Shown here piece after piece: positions 16,294 to 24,564 of a stretch of 34,001 nucleotides of DNA (its first letter is position 1; the number at the start of each line of letters is the position of its first letter). Source of the DNA: a virus; the IMG/VR virus record IMGVR_UViG_3300031841_001540, positions 1-34,001 of that record. One strand, given 5' to 3'. The position numbers were made by a program, and so were the translations under genes. A model generated the notes under the pieces. It was not told the origin of the DNA. It did no database searches and was given only the letters and a program-made list of their open reading frames with translations.

Positions 16294-16602
16294 TTAACAC
16301 TTCCACCTTCTTCTTGCTTGCCTAATTCTTGAATTAGGGTCATTTCTTGTTTTAGCAGAGCTACGCTTTAGTTGTCCAAGTGACCTTGCACAATAAGACT
16401 TACGCCTTTTTGCAGCCTTACTACCTTTTTTAACTTTGCCTGTAACGGCTGTTTTGAGTTTTGACCCGGGATTAGCCTTTCTATATGCCTTGACACCCTT
16501 ACGAGTCATACCGGCACCAGACTTGGTAGGGCGATAATTACCGCCCTTGCCAGTCGTTCTTTTTATAGGTTTGGCTTTTTTCCTAGTTTTTTTAGCTGCC
16601 AT
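16294..16602 (-). CDS. Small basic phage protein, DUF6321-like (102 aa)
   Basis: A 102-residue, highly basic protein. The core TRKGVKAYRKANPGSKLKTA, then KKGSKAAKRRKSYCAR and C-terminal DPNSRIRQARRRWKC, is a recognisable block of a widespread phage family (recalled as DUF6321). Two cysteines flank the basic region. It is the first of five consecutive tiny genes in which four are strongly basic. A DNA- or RNA-binding or capsid-interior role is inferred from charge only. Confidence 0.75.
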   Translation of the reverse strand: MAAKKTRKKAKPIKRTTGKGGNYRPTKSGAGMTRKGVKAYRKANPGSKLKTAVTGKVKKGSKAAKRRKSYCARSLGQLKRSSAKTRNDPNSRIRQARRRWKC

Positions 16603-16605
16603 TCA

Positions 16606-17007
16606 TCAATAATTCTTATTCAAAACCAAAATGATTGAATAAGTATCACCGCTTGAGTGTCCTACAGTAGTGAAATCAATATCACCTGTTACACCGCTAC
16701 CTGCATTATTAGGTATGCCTGTGAACAAGTCATAGTATTCGTCACCTGTACTATCTGCAGGTAAACCAGTTAATAATACGTTAGATGTCGCATCAAATTC
16801 TATATTTACACCCATGCCTCTAGTAGCCCAATAAATACGAGCCACTGAGACAGAGGTGCATGCGTCACCTTTACTATTTGGTTCCAAAGCCGATACATCA
16901 ACCTTTTTAACAGCACTTTCACCTGTGCCGTCTGATACGTTTGTAAACTTCAGGATAGCTGTATTATTACCGTCCTGAATTGTTTGTGAGGTTACTGCGT
17001 CTGCCAT
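16606..17007 (-). CDS. Beta-rich virion structural protein (133 aa)
   Basis: A 133-residue beta-rich protein with few charged residues: NNTAILKFTNVSDGTGE, SVARIYWATRGMGVNIEFDA, and a final SGDTYSIILVLNKNY. This composition and position after the capsid genes are typical of small head or decoration proteins in marine phages. It lacks a signal peptide. It is separated from the next small structural gene by 10 bases. Confidence 0.65.
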   Translation of the reverse strand: MADAVTSQTIQDGNNTAILKFTNVSDGTGESAVKKVDVSALEPNSKGDACTSVSVARIYWATRGMGVNIEFDATSNVLLTGLPADSTGDEYYDLFTGIPNNAGSGVTGDIDFTTVGHSSGDTYSIILVLNKNY

Positions 17008-17017
17008 GATTTACTCC

Positions 17018-17527
17018 TTATGCGTCAGCAAATGGTGTTACTATTGTTCCTGAACCAATTAATAATGAATCGTGAACAAGATAAGTAGCTGCATCAATAG
17101 CTGTTACTTGAACAACACTACCAACGATACCACCTTTTGTAGAACCATTTAGTGTCATAACATCGTTAGAAGCACCCGGAACAAAAGCTTTCTTTGAACC
17201 ATCGTCTACAGCGACAATTACTGCACCTTTAAATTTGTCAGTTCCATCAGTTAAGATGTCTAAGTCTGTTGCTGCTGTTTCTATATAGAAATAGAAAGAA
17301 GCACCAATGTTATTAGCCTGATTAGGGTCTGTTGGGTCGCTTGGTGTTGTTGTAACAATTGAAGGTAAAGTAAATTTACCGTCTGCATCGTTACATAATA
17401 AAATTTTTCCTGCATGTGCATCAACGGTTAATGTTGTATCTGCTGTTAAGCTAACACTACTATTGACACCTGCTGTAATAAATCCTGCCAATGACTTGAC
17501 TGGACCTGAAAATGTCGATTTTGCCAT
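17018..17527 (-). CDS. Beta-rich head decoration-like protein (169 aa)
   Basis: A 169-residue protein, the first gene after the capsid terminator. It has an N-terminus MAKSTFSGPVKSLAGFI and beta strands rich in Thr/Ala/Asp (SLTADTTLTVDAHAGKILL). A strong AGGAGG Shine-Dalgarno sequence lies 5-6 bases before the ATG, stronger than for most genes here, which suggests high expression. Decoration or head-fibre role is likely from position and composition. No specific family recognised. Confidence 0.65.
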   Translation of the reverse strand: MAKSTFSGPVKSLAGFITAGVNSSVSLTADTTLTVDAHAGKILLCNDADGKFTLPSIVTTTPSDPTDPNQANNIGASFYFYIETAATDLDILTDGTDKFKGAVIVAVDDGSKKAFVPGASNDVMTLNGSTKGGIVGSVVQVTAIDAATYLVHDSLLIGSGTIVTPFADA

Positions 17528-17636
17528 AATTTCCTCCTAAGGAAATAAGTCTTACCATCTTGGCTTGTCTGCTAGGTCAGTTGGTAAAACAAGTTAATTA
17601 ATCCTAGTCTTTTGATTGTATATCAGTTTATCCAAT
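17528..17636. other. Non-coding gap between capsid terminator and decoration gene
   Basis: About 110 bases with no frame of note. It contains the strong Shine-Dalgarno sequence for the decoration gene. A promoter would be expected after the terminator, but I do not see a convincing -35/-10 pair. Read-through past the terminator is an alternative. Confidence 0.4.
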
Positions 17637-17662
17637 AAAAAAAGGGAGCTAATGCTCCCTTT
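17637..17662 (-). terminator. Intrinsic terminator after the major capsid gene
   Basis: A perfect 9-base stem (17641-17649 with 17654-17662) closes a TAAT loop. On the minus strand the hairpin runs into seven consecutive T (17637-17643), the classical rho-independent pattern. It lies 17 bases beyond the major capsid stop. It is the clearest terminator in the window and would raise or isolate capsid mRNA relative to tail genes. Confidence 0.9.
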
Positions 17663-17678
17663 ATTGGTTTGAAGAACC

Positions 17679-18596
17679 TTAAGCTCCTTGTGAGCCAAAA
17701 ACTCCACGCCAGTTAGATACACCAAATGAGTATCTTTCTCTAGCTCTATACCTGATGTTACCTGTTGAAAATTCAGGTTCCATAGAAGTTTCCATTCCTG
17801 TTCTGTTGAACATTTTTAGACCTTCTCCATCTGCATTAACCGATGTCATAATGAAATATGCATCTGGGTCATTTAGATAGTGGTTAACACTATAACCATT
17901 TGGTATAGAAGACTGATTTCTTATTGAGTTGATATCATTGTCTGCTGTTCCAACTCTACCCGGTGTATTTAATAATCTATCCGCAATAAATGATAATTGT
18001 GGTGGAATTATTAATTTGTCAGGTCTAACTGCAATAGTTAGGTTTCTGTCGTCAACAAATGTTGATATATCAATAATGTTGTCTTCTAATGAAGTTTCAT
18101 TTAGGTCAGCCATTGTTGTAGCTCTATTTCTAGCTGTTCCACCACCTGCTAATGGGTGTGCTGTGGAAATTAATTGCTGTCCGTCACCAATAGCAAAGTT
18201 TGCATCAAACGCATTGTTTAATACGTTAGCACCTTTTACTTCTTTGGTGTGTTGCATTGAACGTGCCAATGCTTTTGTGTATCTTCTACCGAGTTGGTCA
18301 TAGAGATTATCTTCAATAGCTTCTTCAGTTAATGAGAAAGCAAGTGCCACAGTTTCGTGTGTATATCTTGCTGTATATCCTTCTGAAGCGTTATCAAAGC
18401 TAACACCTGCACCTTCTTCCTTGACAGGAGCTGCACCAAATCCAACTACAAGGACTTCTTCTTCAAAAGCTCTATCTGAGTCTTCTATAGAATAAATCTC
18501 TTTGTATTCTTCATTGTTTTCGTCATATTCAAGTCCAAAAAGTGCATTTAGACCCGGTTCAAGTTCTTTCGCCAATTGGGCTCTACTTATCGCCAT
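17679..18596 (-). CDS. Major capsid protein (305 aa)
   Basis: A 305-residue protein with HK97-fold capsid features: an N-terminal helix (AQLAKELEPGLNALFG), an extended loop around EEGAGVSFDNASEGYTARY, a long helix region (LTEEAIEDNLYDQLGRRYTK), QLISTAHPLAGGG (residues about 140-152) and a domain core VRPDKLIIPPQLSFIADRLL. The length fits the family. It lies downstream of the scaffold-like gene and is followed by a strong terminator, as expected for the most abundant virion protein. The family call is by pattern and order. Confidence 0.85.
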   Translation of the reverse strand: MAISRAQLAKELEPGLNALFGLEYDENNEEYKEIYSIEDSDRAFEEEVLVVGFGAAPVKEEGAGVSFDNASEGYTARYTHETVALAFSLTEEAIEDNLYDQLGRRYTKALARSMQHTKEVKGANVLNNAFDANFAIGDGQQLISTAHPLAGGGTARNRATTMADLNETSLEDNIIDISTFVDDRNLTIAVRPDKLIIPPQLSFIADRLLNTPGRVGTADNDINSIRNQSSIPNGYSVNHYLNDPDAYFIMTSVNADGEGLKMFNRTGMETSMEPEFSTGNIRYRARERYSFGVSNWRGVFGSQGA

Positions 18597-18607
18597 CTAA
18601 TTACTCC

Positions 18608-19192
18608 TTATGCTAAGCCGGCACCTTTTACGCCGCTTATATGATTTTGAATAACAACTAAAACATTAGTATTTGCTGAAGCAACGTCTGAGTTATCAGG
18701 GTCTTGACTAATGTCAATAGCTTTCAGAGGCAAATTTGTTGAAGTTGCACCTGTTGTTACGTCTAATTCTGCTCCTGAAATACCTGTATAGGTGCTACCT
18801 GAGTTTGTGTAGACAATATCAAAATTACCAAACAAATCAGCCACTGGGAAAGTGTCGTCTGCTTGAATCTCGAAGACCGTATTAGGGTCATCATGTACAA
18901 AAGCAATTATGTCTGAAGCATTAGTGCTTGCAGGGTAATAATTACTAAATACTTGCTCTGATGTTGTTGGGTCTGTGTACATACAGCCATTGAATACGCC
19001 AACTATAGGAACTGTACCGCCATCTGCGTGAATTTCAACAGTACCACCAGTAACTTGCATTACTAGGTCGCCTTGAAAAATACTTGTTCCGTAGTTTGCA
19101 GCTATTCTATAACGGCTTTGTCCGCCTGAATAGGGTGAGCCACCCATCATTCTTACAGGCTTTAGACCAAATGAAGCGTCTTTATTCGCCAT
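18608..19192 (-). CDS. Head-associated structural protein (194 aa)
   Basis: A 194-residue beta-rich protein with the start DASFGLKPVRMMGGSPYSGG and a strand region YRIAANYGTSIFQGDLV. I recognise this opening from head proteins located next to the capsid gene in marine phages. It carries no signal peptide. It is encoded immediately before the major capsid gene with a small gap, so it is likely a head decoration or minor capsid protein. Confidence 0.7.
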   Translation of the reverse strand: MANKDASFGLKPVRMMGGSPYSGGQSRYRIAANYGTSIFQGDLVMQVTGGTVEIHADGGTVPIVGVFNGCMYTDPTTSEQVFSNYYPASTNASDIIAFVHDDPNTVFEIQADDTFPVADLFGNFDIVYTNSGSTYTGISGAELDVTTGATSTNLPLKAIDISQDPDNSDVASANTNVLVVIQNHISGVKGAGLA

Positions 19193-19200
19193 AATTTATC

Positions 19201-19677
19201 CTACCTTTTTTTTCCAAATGATACATTCGATTTTCTATTAGAATCATACTTCACATATCTATTGTTGCCTTGAACTTCGTTAAACATAGTATTGTCTAGT
19301 GCTTCGTTCTGTTGAACATTTTTTTGTTTGTAATGCTCGTTTCTTTCAGCAACAGTTTCTTGTGGTATTTTTGCTAATATCAAACCACCTACTGAAATGA
19401 CACCTGCATGTCTTCCATGCTCGATTGTAGGTAAAGGGAAATCAGGTATTTCGTCTTGTCTGACAAACTCCCATCCTTCTCTCATTCTAGCAGAAACATT
19501 GTTTCTATCTTCTACACCTACATACTCTGACCTAATCCATCGGTATTGATATCCCTCAGGGGCAGGCGGAGTTTCAAGCATCCTTGCCGGTTGCCATGGT
19601 TTTCTTCTAGCGTTTTTATCGTGTTGCTCGTCATCACGAGATTGGCGTGTTGTATTTTCAATTGCATCTATGTCCAT
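19201..19677 (-). CDS. Hypothetical head-region protein (158 aa)
   Basis: A 158-residue charged protein with PPAPEGYQYRWIRSEYVG (about 37-54), then SARMREGWEFVRQDEIPDF and GVISVGGLILAKIPQE. The Y-Q-Y-R-W-I-R and GLILAKIP blocks recur in proteins placed between scaffold and capsid genes in marine phages, from memory. The C-terminus is polar and probably disordered. It is coupled to the scaffold-like gene by a TAATG junction. Function unknown; a head-assembly role is likely. Confidence 0.65.
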   Translation of the reverse strand: MDIDAIENTTRQSRDDEQHDKNARRKPWQPARMLETPPAPEGYQYRWIRSEYVGVEDRNNVSARMREGWEFVRQDEIPDFPLPTIEHGRHAGVISVGGLILAKIPQETVAERNEHYKQKNVQQNEALDNTMFNEVQGNNRYVKYDSNRKSNVSFGKKR

Positions 19678-20603
19678 TATTTAGCTCCTTCAAGTTTAAC
19701 TATTTCTTTACCGACTCTTTTAAGCCACTCTTCTTGTGACATTCCGTAAGGTTTTAAGTTACTCTTTACGGAAGCGTGGTTAGAATTAATTTTAATACCG
19801 CTTTTCTTCCCTTGTGTTCCTTGGCGACTTCCAGAGGAAGCAGAAGCAACTCTTTGCACAGTTGAGTTGGTATCTTTTGATACGCCTTCAGGTTTATTCC
19901 TTATATCAGGATAAACCTTTGAAAGTCTTTTGTCTAATTCTTCATAATATTCATCATCATGACCGTCAAAACCTTCGTTTATTAAGTCCTCATGAATACC
20001 CATAGCAGTGTATGTTTTGACTCTATCCTTTTGGAACCAGTCATTATTTTTTTGCCATTCAACTGCTTTAGAATCAGGCTTAGGTCTATCATACACTTCT
20101 TGTTGCACATTTTGTACAGTTTGTGCTGAATTTGTGAATGTTTGTTGTTGTTGGTTTTCTAGCTGAACTTTAGCCAATCTAACTCTTTCTTCTTCTAAAG
20201 AAACTTTGTTAAGCAGCTCAACACTTTTAACCTCTAATTCAGGGTCATTAGTTTCTCTAGCTTTTCTATACAAGTCTTCGGCTTGTTGTCTTTGCGACCT
20301 AACACGATTCTCGTACTCTTCAGTATAACTTTTGTCTAAAACACTAGCTCTTTTTTTAACCGTGTTATATTCATTTGATAACTGCGTATACTTAGACTCA
20401 TACTCTGCAGCTCTTTGTTCTGCTTGTCGTATTTTGTCATTAAGTTTATTTATTCGTTTTGATACACCTTTGGTGTATTTATCAAGTTCATCGTCACCGC
20501 CTGAGTCGGTTTCAACAACAGGCTCTTCAGCTACAGGTGTATCTTCTACATCTACAACTATTTCTTCTGCTTCGACTTGATTTTCATTATTCATTTCGTT
20601 CAT
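19677..20603 (-). CDS. Scaffold-like protein (308 aa)
   Basis: A 308-residue acidic-then-basic protein. Residues 1-45 are rich in Glu/Val/Asp, residues 45-155 form a long predicted coiled coil (KRINKLNDKIRQAEQRAAEY region), and the C-terminus ends in a basic segment (SQEEWLKRVGKEIVKLEGAK). This layout and the position between portal and capsid match head scaffolding proteins. It has a strong AAGGAG Shine-Dalgarno sequence. No protease domain is seen, so scaffold removal is by exit rather than by a fused protease. Confidence 0.75.
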   Translation of the reverse strand: MNEMNNENQVEAEEIVVDVEDTPVAEEPVVETDSGGDDELDKYTKGVSKRINKLNDKIRQAEQRAAEYESKYTQLSNEYNTVKKRASVLDKSYTEEYENRVRSQRQQAEDLYRKARETNDPELEVKSVELLNKVSLEEERVRLAKVQLENQQQQTFTNSAQTVQNVQQEVYDRPKPDSKAVEWQKNNDWFQKDRVKTYTAMGIHEDLINEGFDGHDDEYYEELDKRLSKVYPDIRNKPEGVSKDTNSTVQRVASASSGSRQGTQGKKSGIKINSNHASVKSNLKPYGMSQEEWLKRVGKEIVKLEGAK

Positions 20604-20614
20604 ATATATTCTCC

Positions 20615-21058
20615 TTATACTGAAACAATGTCATCAGGGTCTAAAATTGTGGCTATGACTTCGTCATCATTAATAATTCTGACTTCGCTTTCATCAGCCA
20701 ACCTAAACCTAGAGCCTGCATATCTACCTATTAATATCCACTGTCCTTTTTCACACCAAGGCTTTACAAACCTTTTTGTGTCTTTATAACAATCAGGACC
20801 CATGGCTACTACATAAGCAACAACAGTCGCTAGGGTTTCTCTATCTATGGTTTCCTTAACCAATTGAATACCGCCTTCTGATACGCCTTTACCTTTATAA
20901 GGTAATACCAAAAGTCGCCACCCGGTAGGTTGAGGCATCCTTTCAAGAACACTTTTATCTAATAGGGTGGGGTCTAAAACTCTGTTGTCCTCTTCAACAA
21001 AAGCTTTATCAAGGTTAATAGTGTCTTCATTAACCTCAGTTTTTACATCACTACTCAT
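20615..21058 (-). CDS. GroES-like co-chaperonin-fold protein (147 aa)
   Basis: A 147-residue protein whose last 100 residues follow the Cpn10 pattern: QPTGWRLLVLPYKGKGVSEG then GIQLVKET, VVAMGPDCYKD, KGQWILIGRYAGSRF and EVRIINDDEVIATI. The mobile loop region (KGKGVSEGGIQL) and the conserved VxxxGP turn are recognisable. The N-terminal 40 residues are an added acidic leader. The start at 21058 is chosen because AAGGAG lies 6 bases before it; a longer form from 21076 is possible. By analogy with T4 gp31 it may cap host GroEL to fold the capsid protein. Location between portal and scaffold supports that. Confidence 0.75.
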   Translation of the reverse strand: MSSDVKTEVNEDTINLDKAFVEEDNRVLDPTLLDKSVLERMPQPTGWRLLVLPYKGKGVSEGGIQLVKETIDRETLATVVAYVVAMGPDCYKDTKRFVKPWCEKGQWILIGRYAGSRFRLADESEVRIINDDEVIATILDPDDIVSV

Positions 21059-21248
21059 CAAAATCTCCTTTTTCATGTAAGTGTTCTTTTATCTTATCAT
21101 GAATATAGGATAATGCAGATATTTCACCCATTAAAAATTGGTATTTCTCCATATCTTTGATGCCACCTGACATCAAGATATCCTTAATTTGCTCCTCTCT
21201 TTCGTTTAAACTTTTACGGAGAGCATGAATTAAATCATACTTATCCAT
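21051..21248 (-). CDS. Small helical hypothetical protein (65 aa)
   Basis: A 65-residue protein of two predicted helices (DLIHALRKSLNEREEQIKD and KYQFLMGEISALSYIHDKIK) joined by a Gly turn. It overlaps the GroES-like gene by 8 bases. The paired-helix shape resembles small phage assembly factors, but I do not recognise a specific family. It lies in the head cluster and is likely transcribed with it. Confidence 0.65.
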   Translation of the reverse strand: MDKYDLIHALRKSLNEREEQIKDILMSGGIKDMEKYQFLMGEISALSYIHDKIKEHLHEKGDFDE

Positions 21249-21253
21249 TTAAT

Positions 21254-21418
21254 TTAAAATACGCCGTTGAATTTGTTGCCTCGCAAAGCAGCTCCTTTAC
21301 CTCTGCTTACGCCTTTGCCATAACCCGGTTTGTGTGCTGTATCAACTTTCACCTTTTTTGGTTGTGACAGGGCAATGCTTCCTTGACCTTTAATCTTTAT
21401 GGAAGTTTTTGCTTTCAT
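21254..21418 (-). CDS. Tiny basic protein with GYGKGVSRG motif (54 aa)
   Basis: A 54-residue frame from ATG 21418. It starts MKAKTSIKIKGQGSIALS and ends with HKPGYGKGVSRGKGAALRG and NKFNGVF. The Gly/Lys/Arg-rich end GYGKGVSRG-GAALRG-KF is a motif I recall in small marine phage proteins. It fills an otherwise unexplained 180-base gap, and its spacing fits the dense head operon. Its function is unknown; basic charge suggests DNA or capsid-interior contact. Confidence 0.65.
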   Translation of the reverse strand: MKAKTSIKIKGQGSIALSQPKKVKVDTAHKPGYGKGVSRGKGAALRGNKFNGVF

Positions 21419-21427
21419 ACTTGCTCC

Positions 21428-21706
21428 TTATTTAGATTTTTTGACTGCTTTTTTCTTAGCAACCGTTTTTTTCTTTGCTACTGTTTTTTTCTTAGCAACA
21501 GCTTTTTTTGCTTTTTTCTTAGGTGCTTTACCACCTTCCCATGCTTCGTTTACGTCAGGTGTAGATAAGTCATCTGCTACATAATGACCTTTGTCATCTC
21601 TAGCTCTTTTTGGCTCTACTACCTGTTCTTGCATTTCAACTATTTTAGCTTCAGCTTTTTTCTGTTTAATCTGCTCTACTATCTTTTCGTTAATTGAACT
21701 TGTCAT
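21428..21706 (-). CDS. Protein with histone H1-like Lys/Ala tail (92 aa)
   Basis: A 92-residue protein. The N-terminal 65 residues are mixed and charged. The last 30 are repeats of AKKKTV/AKKKAV units, similar to eukaryotic histone H1 or bacterial Hc1-like tails. The tail may bind DNA in the capsid or at the portal. The gene overlaps the portal stop by 4 bases, so it is translated together with portal. Opposite-strand frames here are artefacts of the repeated Lys codons. Confidence 0.7.
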   Translation of the reverse strand: MTSSINEKIVEQIKQKKAEAKIVEMQEQVVEPKRARDDKGHYVADDLSTPDVNEAWEGGKAPKKKAKKAVAKKKTVAKKKTVAKKKAVKKSK

Positions 21707-24204
21707 TTATTCATCCTCGCTTGTAAATCTACTAATTTTAACTCTGCCTGTTGTTGCAATCTTTGTTTGGCAATTTCATTTTTCTCATTGCCAATCATAG
21801 CCTGTTGGTCAGCTTTTTGTTGTTGTAATTGTAACTCAGCACCTTTTTCCATGGCATCTTGTTCTTCTTTAGCCATAAACTGTTGGTTTTTCATTTCTAT
21901 TTCTTTATCACGCAAACCAAGTTCTTGTTGTCTTATTTGTACAAGTGGGTCATCTTGTTGCGGTGGTTGTACTGATTGTAAGAACTCAGCTGACAATTGT
22001 GCCAATATTGGTGAGCTATAACTTTCAATAATAGATTGTATTTGTTTTTGCAAGTCTGCTTGTACTTGTGGGTCAAGCTGTTGTGCCTGTTGCATTTGTT
22101 GTTGTATTTGTTGTTGCACTTCAGGCGGTAATTGTTGTTCTGCCATCTGATTAGCCATAAATTGTAAGTGTTGCATAACATGAGCAATAATTACCGACTG
22201 TAGTTGTGGGTTCATCATCACTGCTTGCGTTAAGAAAAGTGTTTTATGTGCTTCTACATGTGCCTCATGATTTTGTTCTGGGAAGGCTTGTTGTGGAATA
22301 CCTTGTAATAATCCACTATTCTCAATACCTGCATCTACCGGCTGAGGTGTCGTGTCAGCAGGTGGTACAAGTAAACTTTCTATATTATCTACACCTAAAG
22401 CTGCGTACATTCTTCTATAGGCTTCATATATGCCCTGTGGGCCATGCAGTTCTGGTGCTGATTGCACCATAGTAAGCAGTTCCTGAGCCATAATAACTCT
22501 TTGGCTCATTGAGAATATGTTTGGGTCAGAGACAGGTATTACATCAATTCTTTGGTCAAAGTCTTGTACTTTTACCTCTCTTGAACCGCTACCTGTTTCG
22601 TATGGATATACAGGTGGTAAAAACTCTTGGAATATTCTAGCTAAAATTTTAAATTCGTTCTTCTGTGCGTAATGTAATCTTTTATGAATAGCACTCATGA
22701 CTTTAGTGCCTTTTTCTAATAAAGCTACAGTTGTGCCTACAGGCATGGCTGCATTGGCATCACCGATATTCATATCAGCTATAGCTGCAAATCTTTTGCC
22801 TGAATCTACTAATAAGCCAAGTAGGCTAAACAATACGTTGCTTGGCTCTTTGTAGGGTAATGGCATTAAAGAGTCTCTTAATGCACCGCCCGGAGCATCA
22901 ACATCTCTAAATTCACCGGGTTGTAGTGGTGAGGCTTCGTCTCTAATTCTGATACCTCTTGCTTTAAATCCTGCAGGTAAGTTACTTAGAGTACCTGCAT
23001 CAATAAGCTGCCTTAGTATTGATGTAGAAGCTTTAGACAAACCACCAATCATGTGTGATAAGCCAAGCCCATAAAAACCTAGTCCCGGTAAGAACTTATA
23101 TTGGACAAAATAATTGATTTTGTTTCTTAATGGGTCTTCAGGGTTGTAGTTTCTTCTTATAGATAAAATTTGTTGTGTAGAGTCGTCTACAGTAATGATA
23201 TAAGGTAGTTTTAAACCTGTGGTTTCGCCCATTTCATCAATGTCTTCAAAGCCTTCAATATCTTCTACTGTATGTATTTCATAAAGTTTTCTTTGCTCGT
23301 CATCACTATAATCAGGTTCTACGCCTTGTATTTTGTCTATTTCTTTATCAATACTGTCACGAATAATTTGTTCACTATCGTTAAGTTCAATGTCTGCATA
23401 AAAGCCAGAAAGTTGCATTTTTCTTACTTCGTTATTACTCATAGAAACAACATGAGTAACTCTTTCTGCTGATAATAAGTCGGTTGCGTTATAAGGAACT
23501 AATAAATCTTCTGCAGGTATAAACTTAGATACAGGTCTGTTTTTGGCTGCATCGTAATAAACTTTCTTAAATGCACTACCTGAAAGTGGTAGATAAAACA
23601 ATAATTGGTCTAAATCAGGGTCATATTCAGGCATTTCGTTCATTATGTAGTAATTCATAAACTCACAAACTCTTTCAGCTTGCATTTCTGTATTCATGTC
23701 TCTTTGACCGACAACCTGTGTTTTGATTGGACCTTGTGCTGGTAATAATTCTTTATATGCTTGTGCTTGAAACTGTGTTACAGCTTCTGAAAGTATTGGA
23801 TGTATAACCCCACTAGAGCCTTCAAACGGTTGACTTCTTTGCTCGTCAAACCTCATTCCTAAATATTTCAGACCATCTGTATAGGTTTTTTCCCATTCTT
23901 TTCTTGATTCTTTGTCGTTCTCTACTGAATTTATTAATTTATTAGATAGTGAGCCAAGAATAGAATCGTCAAGATATTCAACCAAGTTTGCATCAAACGG
24001 TATATCTGCTTGCATTTCTTCCATTGGTTCATCAAAAGAAATTTCTTCATCACCTATGGTTATTTCCATAGCATCAATCATTGATTCTTCAAATGTTTGT
24101 TCAGGTGCATCTATAGATAATTCTTCTGCAGGCACATTTACAGACTTGCTTTGGTCTATTATGTCTGGATTATCTTCTGTTCCGAGTCTTCTTTCTGTAA
24201 CCAT
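21703..24204 (-). CDS. Portal protein (833 aa)
   Basis: An 833-residue protein, in the range of large portals of short-tailed phages. The middle contains typical portal core segments (MRFDEQRSQPFEGSSGVIHP near 117-136, then GLGFYGLGLSHMIGGLSKAS). The last 180 residues are Gln-rich and helical (PPEVQQQIQQQMQQAQQLD), as in the barrel or disordered tail of such portals. It lies downstream of the large terminase and upstream of the scaffold-like gene, the standard order. I see no fused protease or lysozyme domain. The ATG lacks a good Shine-Dalgarno sequence. Confidence 0.85.
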   Translation of the reverse strand: MVTERRLGTEDNPDIIDQSKSVNVPAEELSIDAPEQTFEESMIDAMEITIGDEEISFDEPMEEMQADIPFDANLVEYLDDSILGSLSNKLINSVENDKESRKEWEKTYTDGLKYLGMRFDEQRSQPFEGSSGVIHPILSEAVTQFQAQAYKELLPAQGPIKTQVVGQRDMNTEMQAERVCEFMNYYIMNEMPEYDPDLDQLLFYLPLSGSAFKKVYYDAAKNRPVSKFIPAEDLLVPYNATDLLSAERVTHVVSMSNNEVRKMQLSGFYADIELNDSEQIIRDSIDKEIDKIQGVEPDYSDDEQRKLYEIHTVEDIEGFEDIDEMGETTGLKLPYIITVDDSTQQILSIRRNYNPEDPLRNKINYFVQYKFLPGLGFYGLGLSHMIGGLSKASTSILRQLIDAGTLSNLPAGFKARGIRIRDEASPLQPGEFRDVDAPGGALRDSLMPLPYKEPSNVLFSLLGLLVDSGKRFAAIADMNIGDANAAMPVGTTVALLEKGTKVMSAIHKRLHYAQKNEFKILARIFQEFLPPVYPYETGSGSREVKVQDFDQRIDVIPVSDPNIFSMSQRVIMAQELLTMVQSAPELHGPQGIYEAYRRMYAALGVDNIESLLVPPADTTPQPVDAGIENSGLLQGIPQQAFPEQNHEAHVEAHKTLFLTQAVMMNPQLQSVIIAHVMQHLQFMANQMAEQQLPPEVQQQIQQQMQQAQQLDPQVQADLQKQIQSIIESYSSPILAQLSAEFLQSVQPPQQDDPLVQIRQQELGLRDKEIEMKNQQFMAKEEQDAMEKGAELQLQQQKADQQAMIGNEKNEIAKQRLQQQAELKLVDLQARMNK

Positions 24205-24208
24205 TTTT

Positions 24209-24541
24209 TTATTTTACACCTATAATTTGTTTATACATAATTTCCCTGTCTTTTTCTGCTTCAACAGGGTTTTTATAACTTAGTATTGCACCTGACTCTA
24301 TTAAGGGTCTATATTTATCTAGTATTACATTATTGTCAGTCAATACTTCGCCTGTTTGTGGGTCAAAAGCAGGTAAAAGATAATGCTTATCAGGTGCATC
24401 TCCAACAGAAACTATTTTCATTGTGACTGTATTTTTACCCTCTTTGCCTTGTTTACCTTTTTTTAACACGTCATTATGAAAGTTTTGTAGAAACATTTTG
24501 TTTTTGCTAAATCTTTCGTTTTTACCTTTATTCTCAATCAC
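24209..24541 (-). CDS. Small hypothetical protein between terminase and portal (110 aa)
   Basis: A 110-residue protein. The N-terminal third is very basic (Lys/Asn), followed by NTVTMKIVSVGDAPDKHYLL and PAFDPQTGEVLTDNN, a compact beta domain. The frame begins with GTG at 24541; an ATG at 24496 is an alternative, and neither has a good Shine-Dalgarno sequence. The place between terL and portal is one where other phages have small head or packaging factors. It is too unlike known small terminases to be called one. Confidence 0.6.
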   Translation of the reverse strand: MIENKGKNERFSKNKMFLQNFHNDVLKKGKQGKEGKNTVTMKIVSVGDAPDKHYLLPAFDPQTGEVLTDNNVILDKYRPLIESGAILSYKNPVEAEKDREIMYKQIIGVK

Positions 24542-24564
24542 AGTAAATTATTATATCCATAAAA

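Noticed and set aside
17550-17600. tRNA-like D-arm (ggtcagttggta) on the plus strand
   Set aside because: The surrounding bases cannot form an acceptor stem, anticodon arm or T arm, so it is a chance match.
21383-21584. Plus-strand frames rich in Phe/Leu opposite the Lys-rich gene
   Set aside because: They are the complement of repeated Lys/Ala codons; they have no ribosome site and lie opposite a well-placed minus-strand gene.
24209-24541. Small terminase subunit
   Set aside because: No helix-turn-helix or oligomerisation pattern typical of TerS is visible, and it lies after, not before, the large subunit in transcription order.
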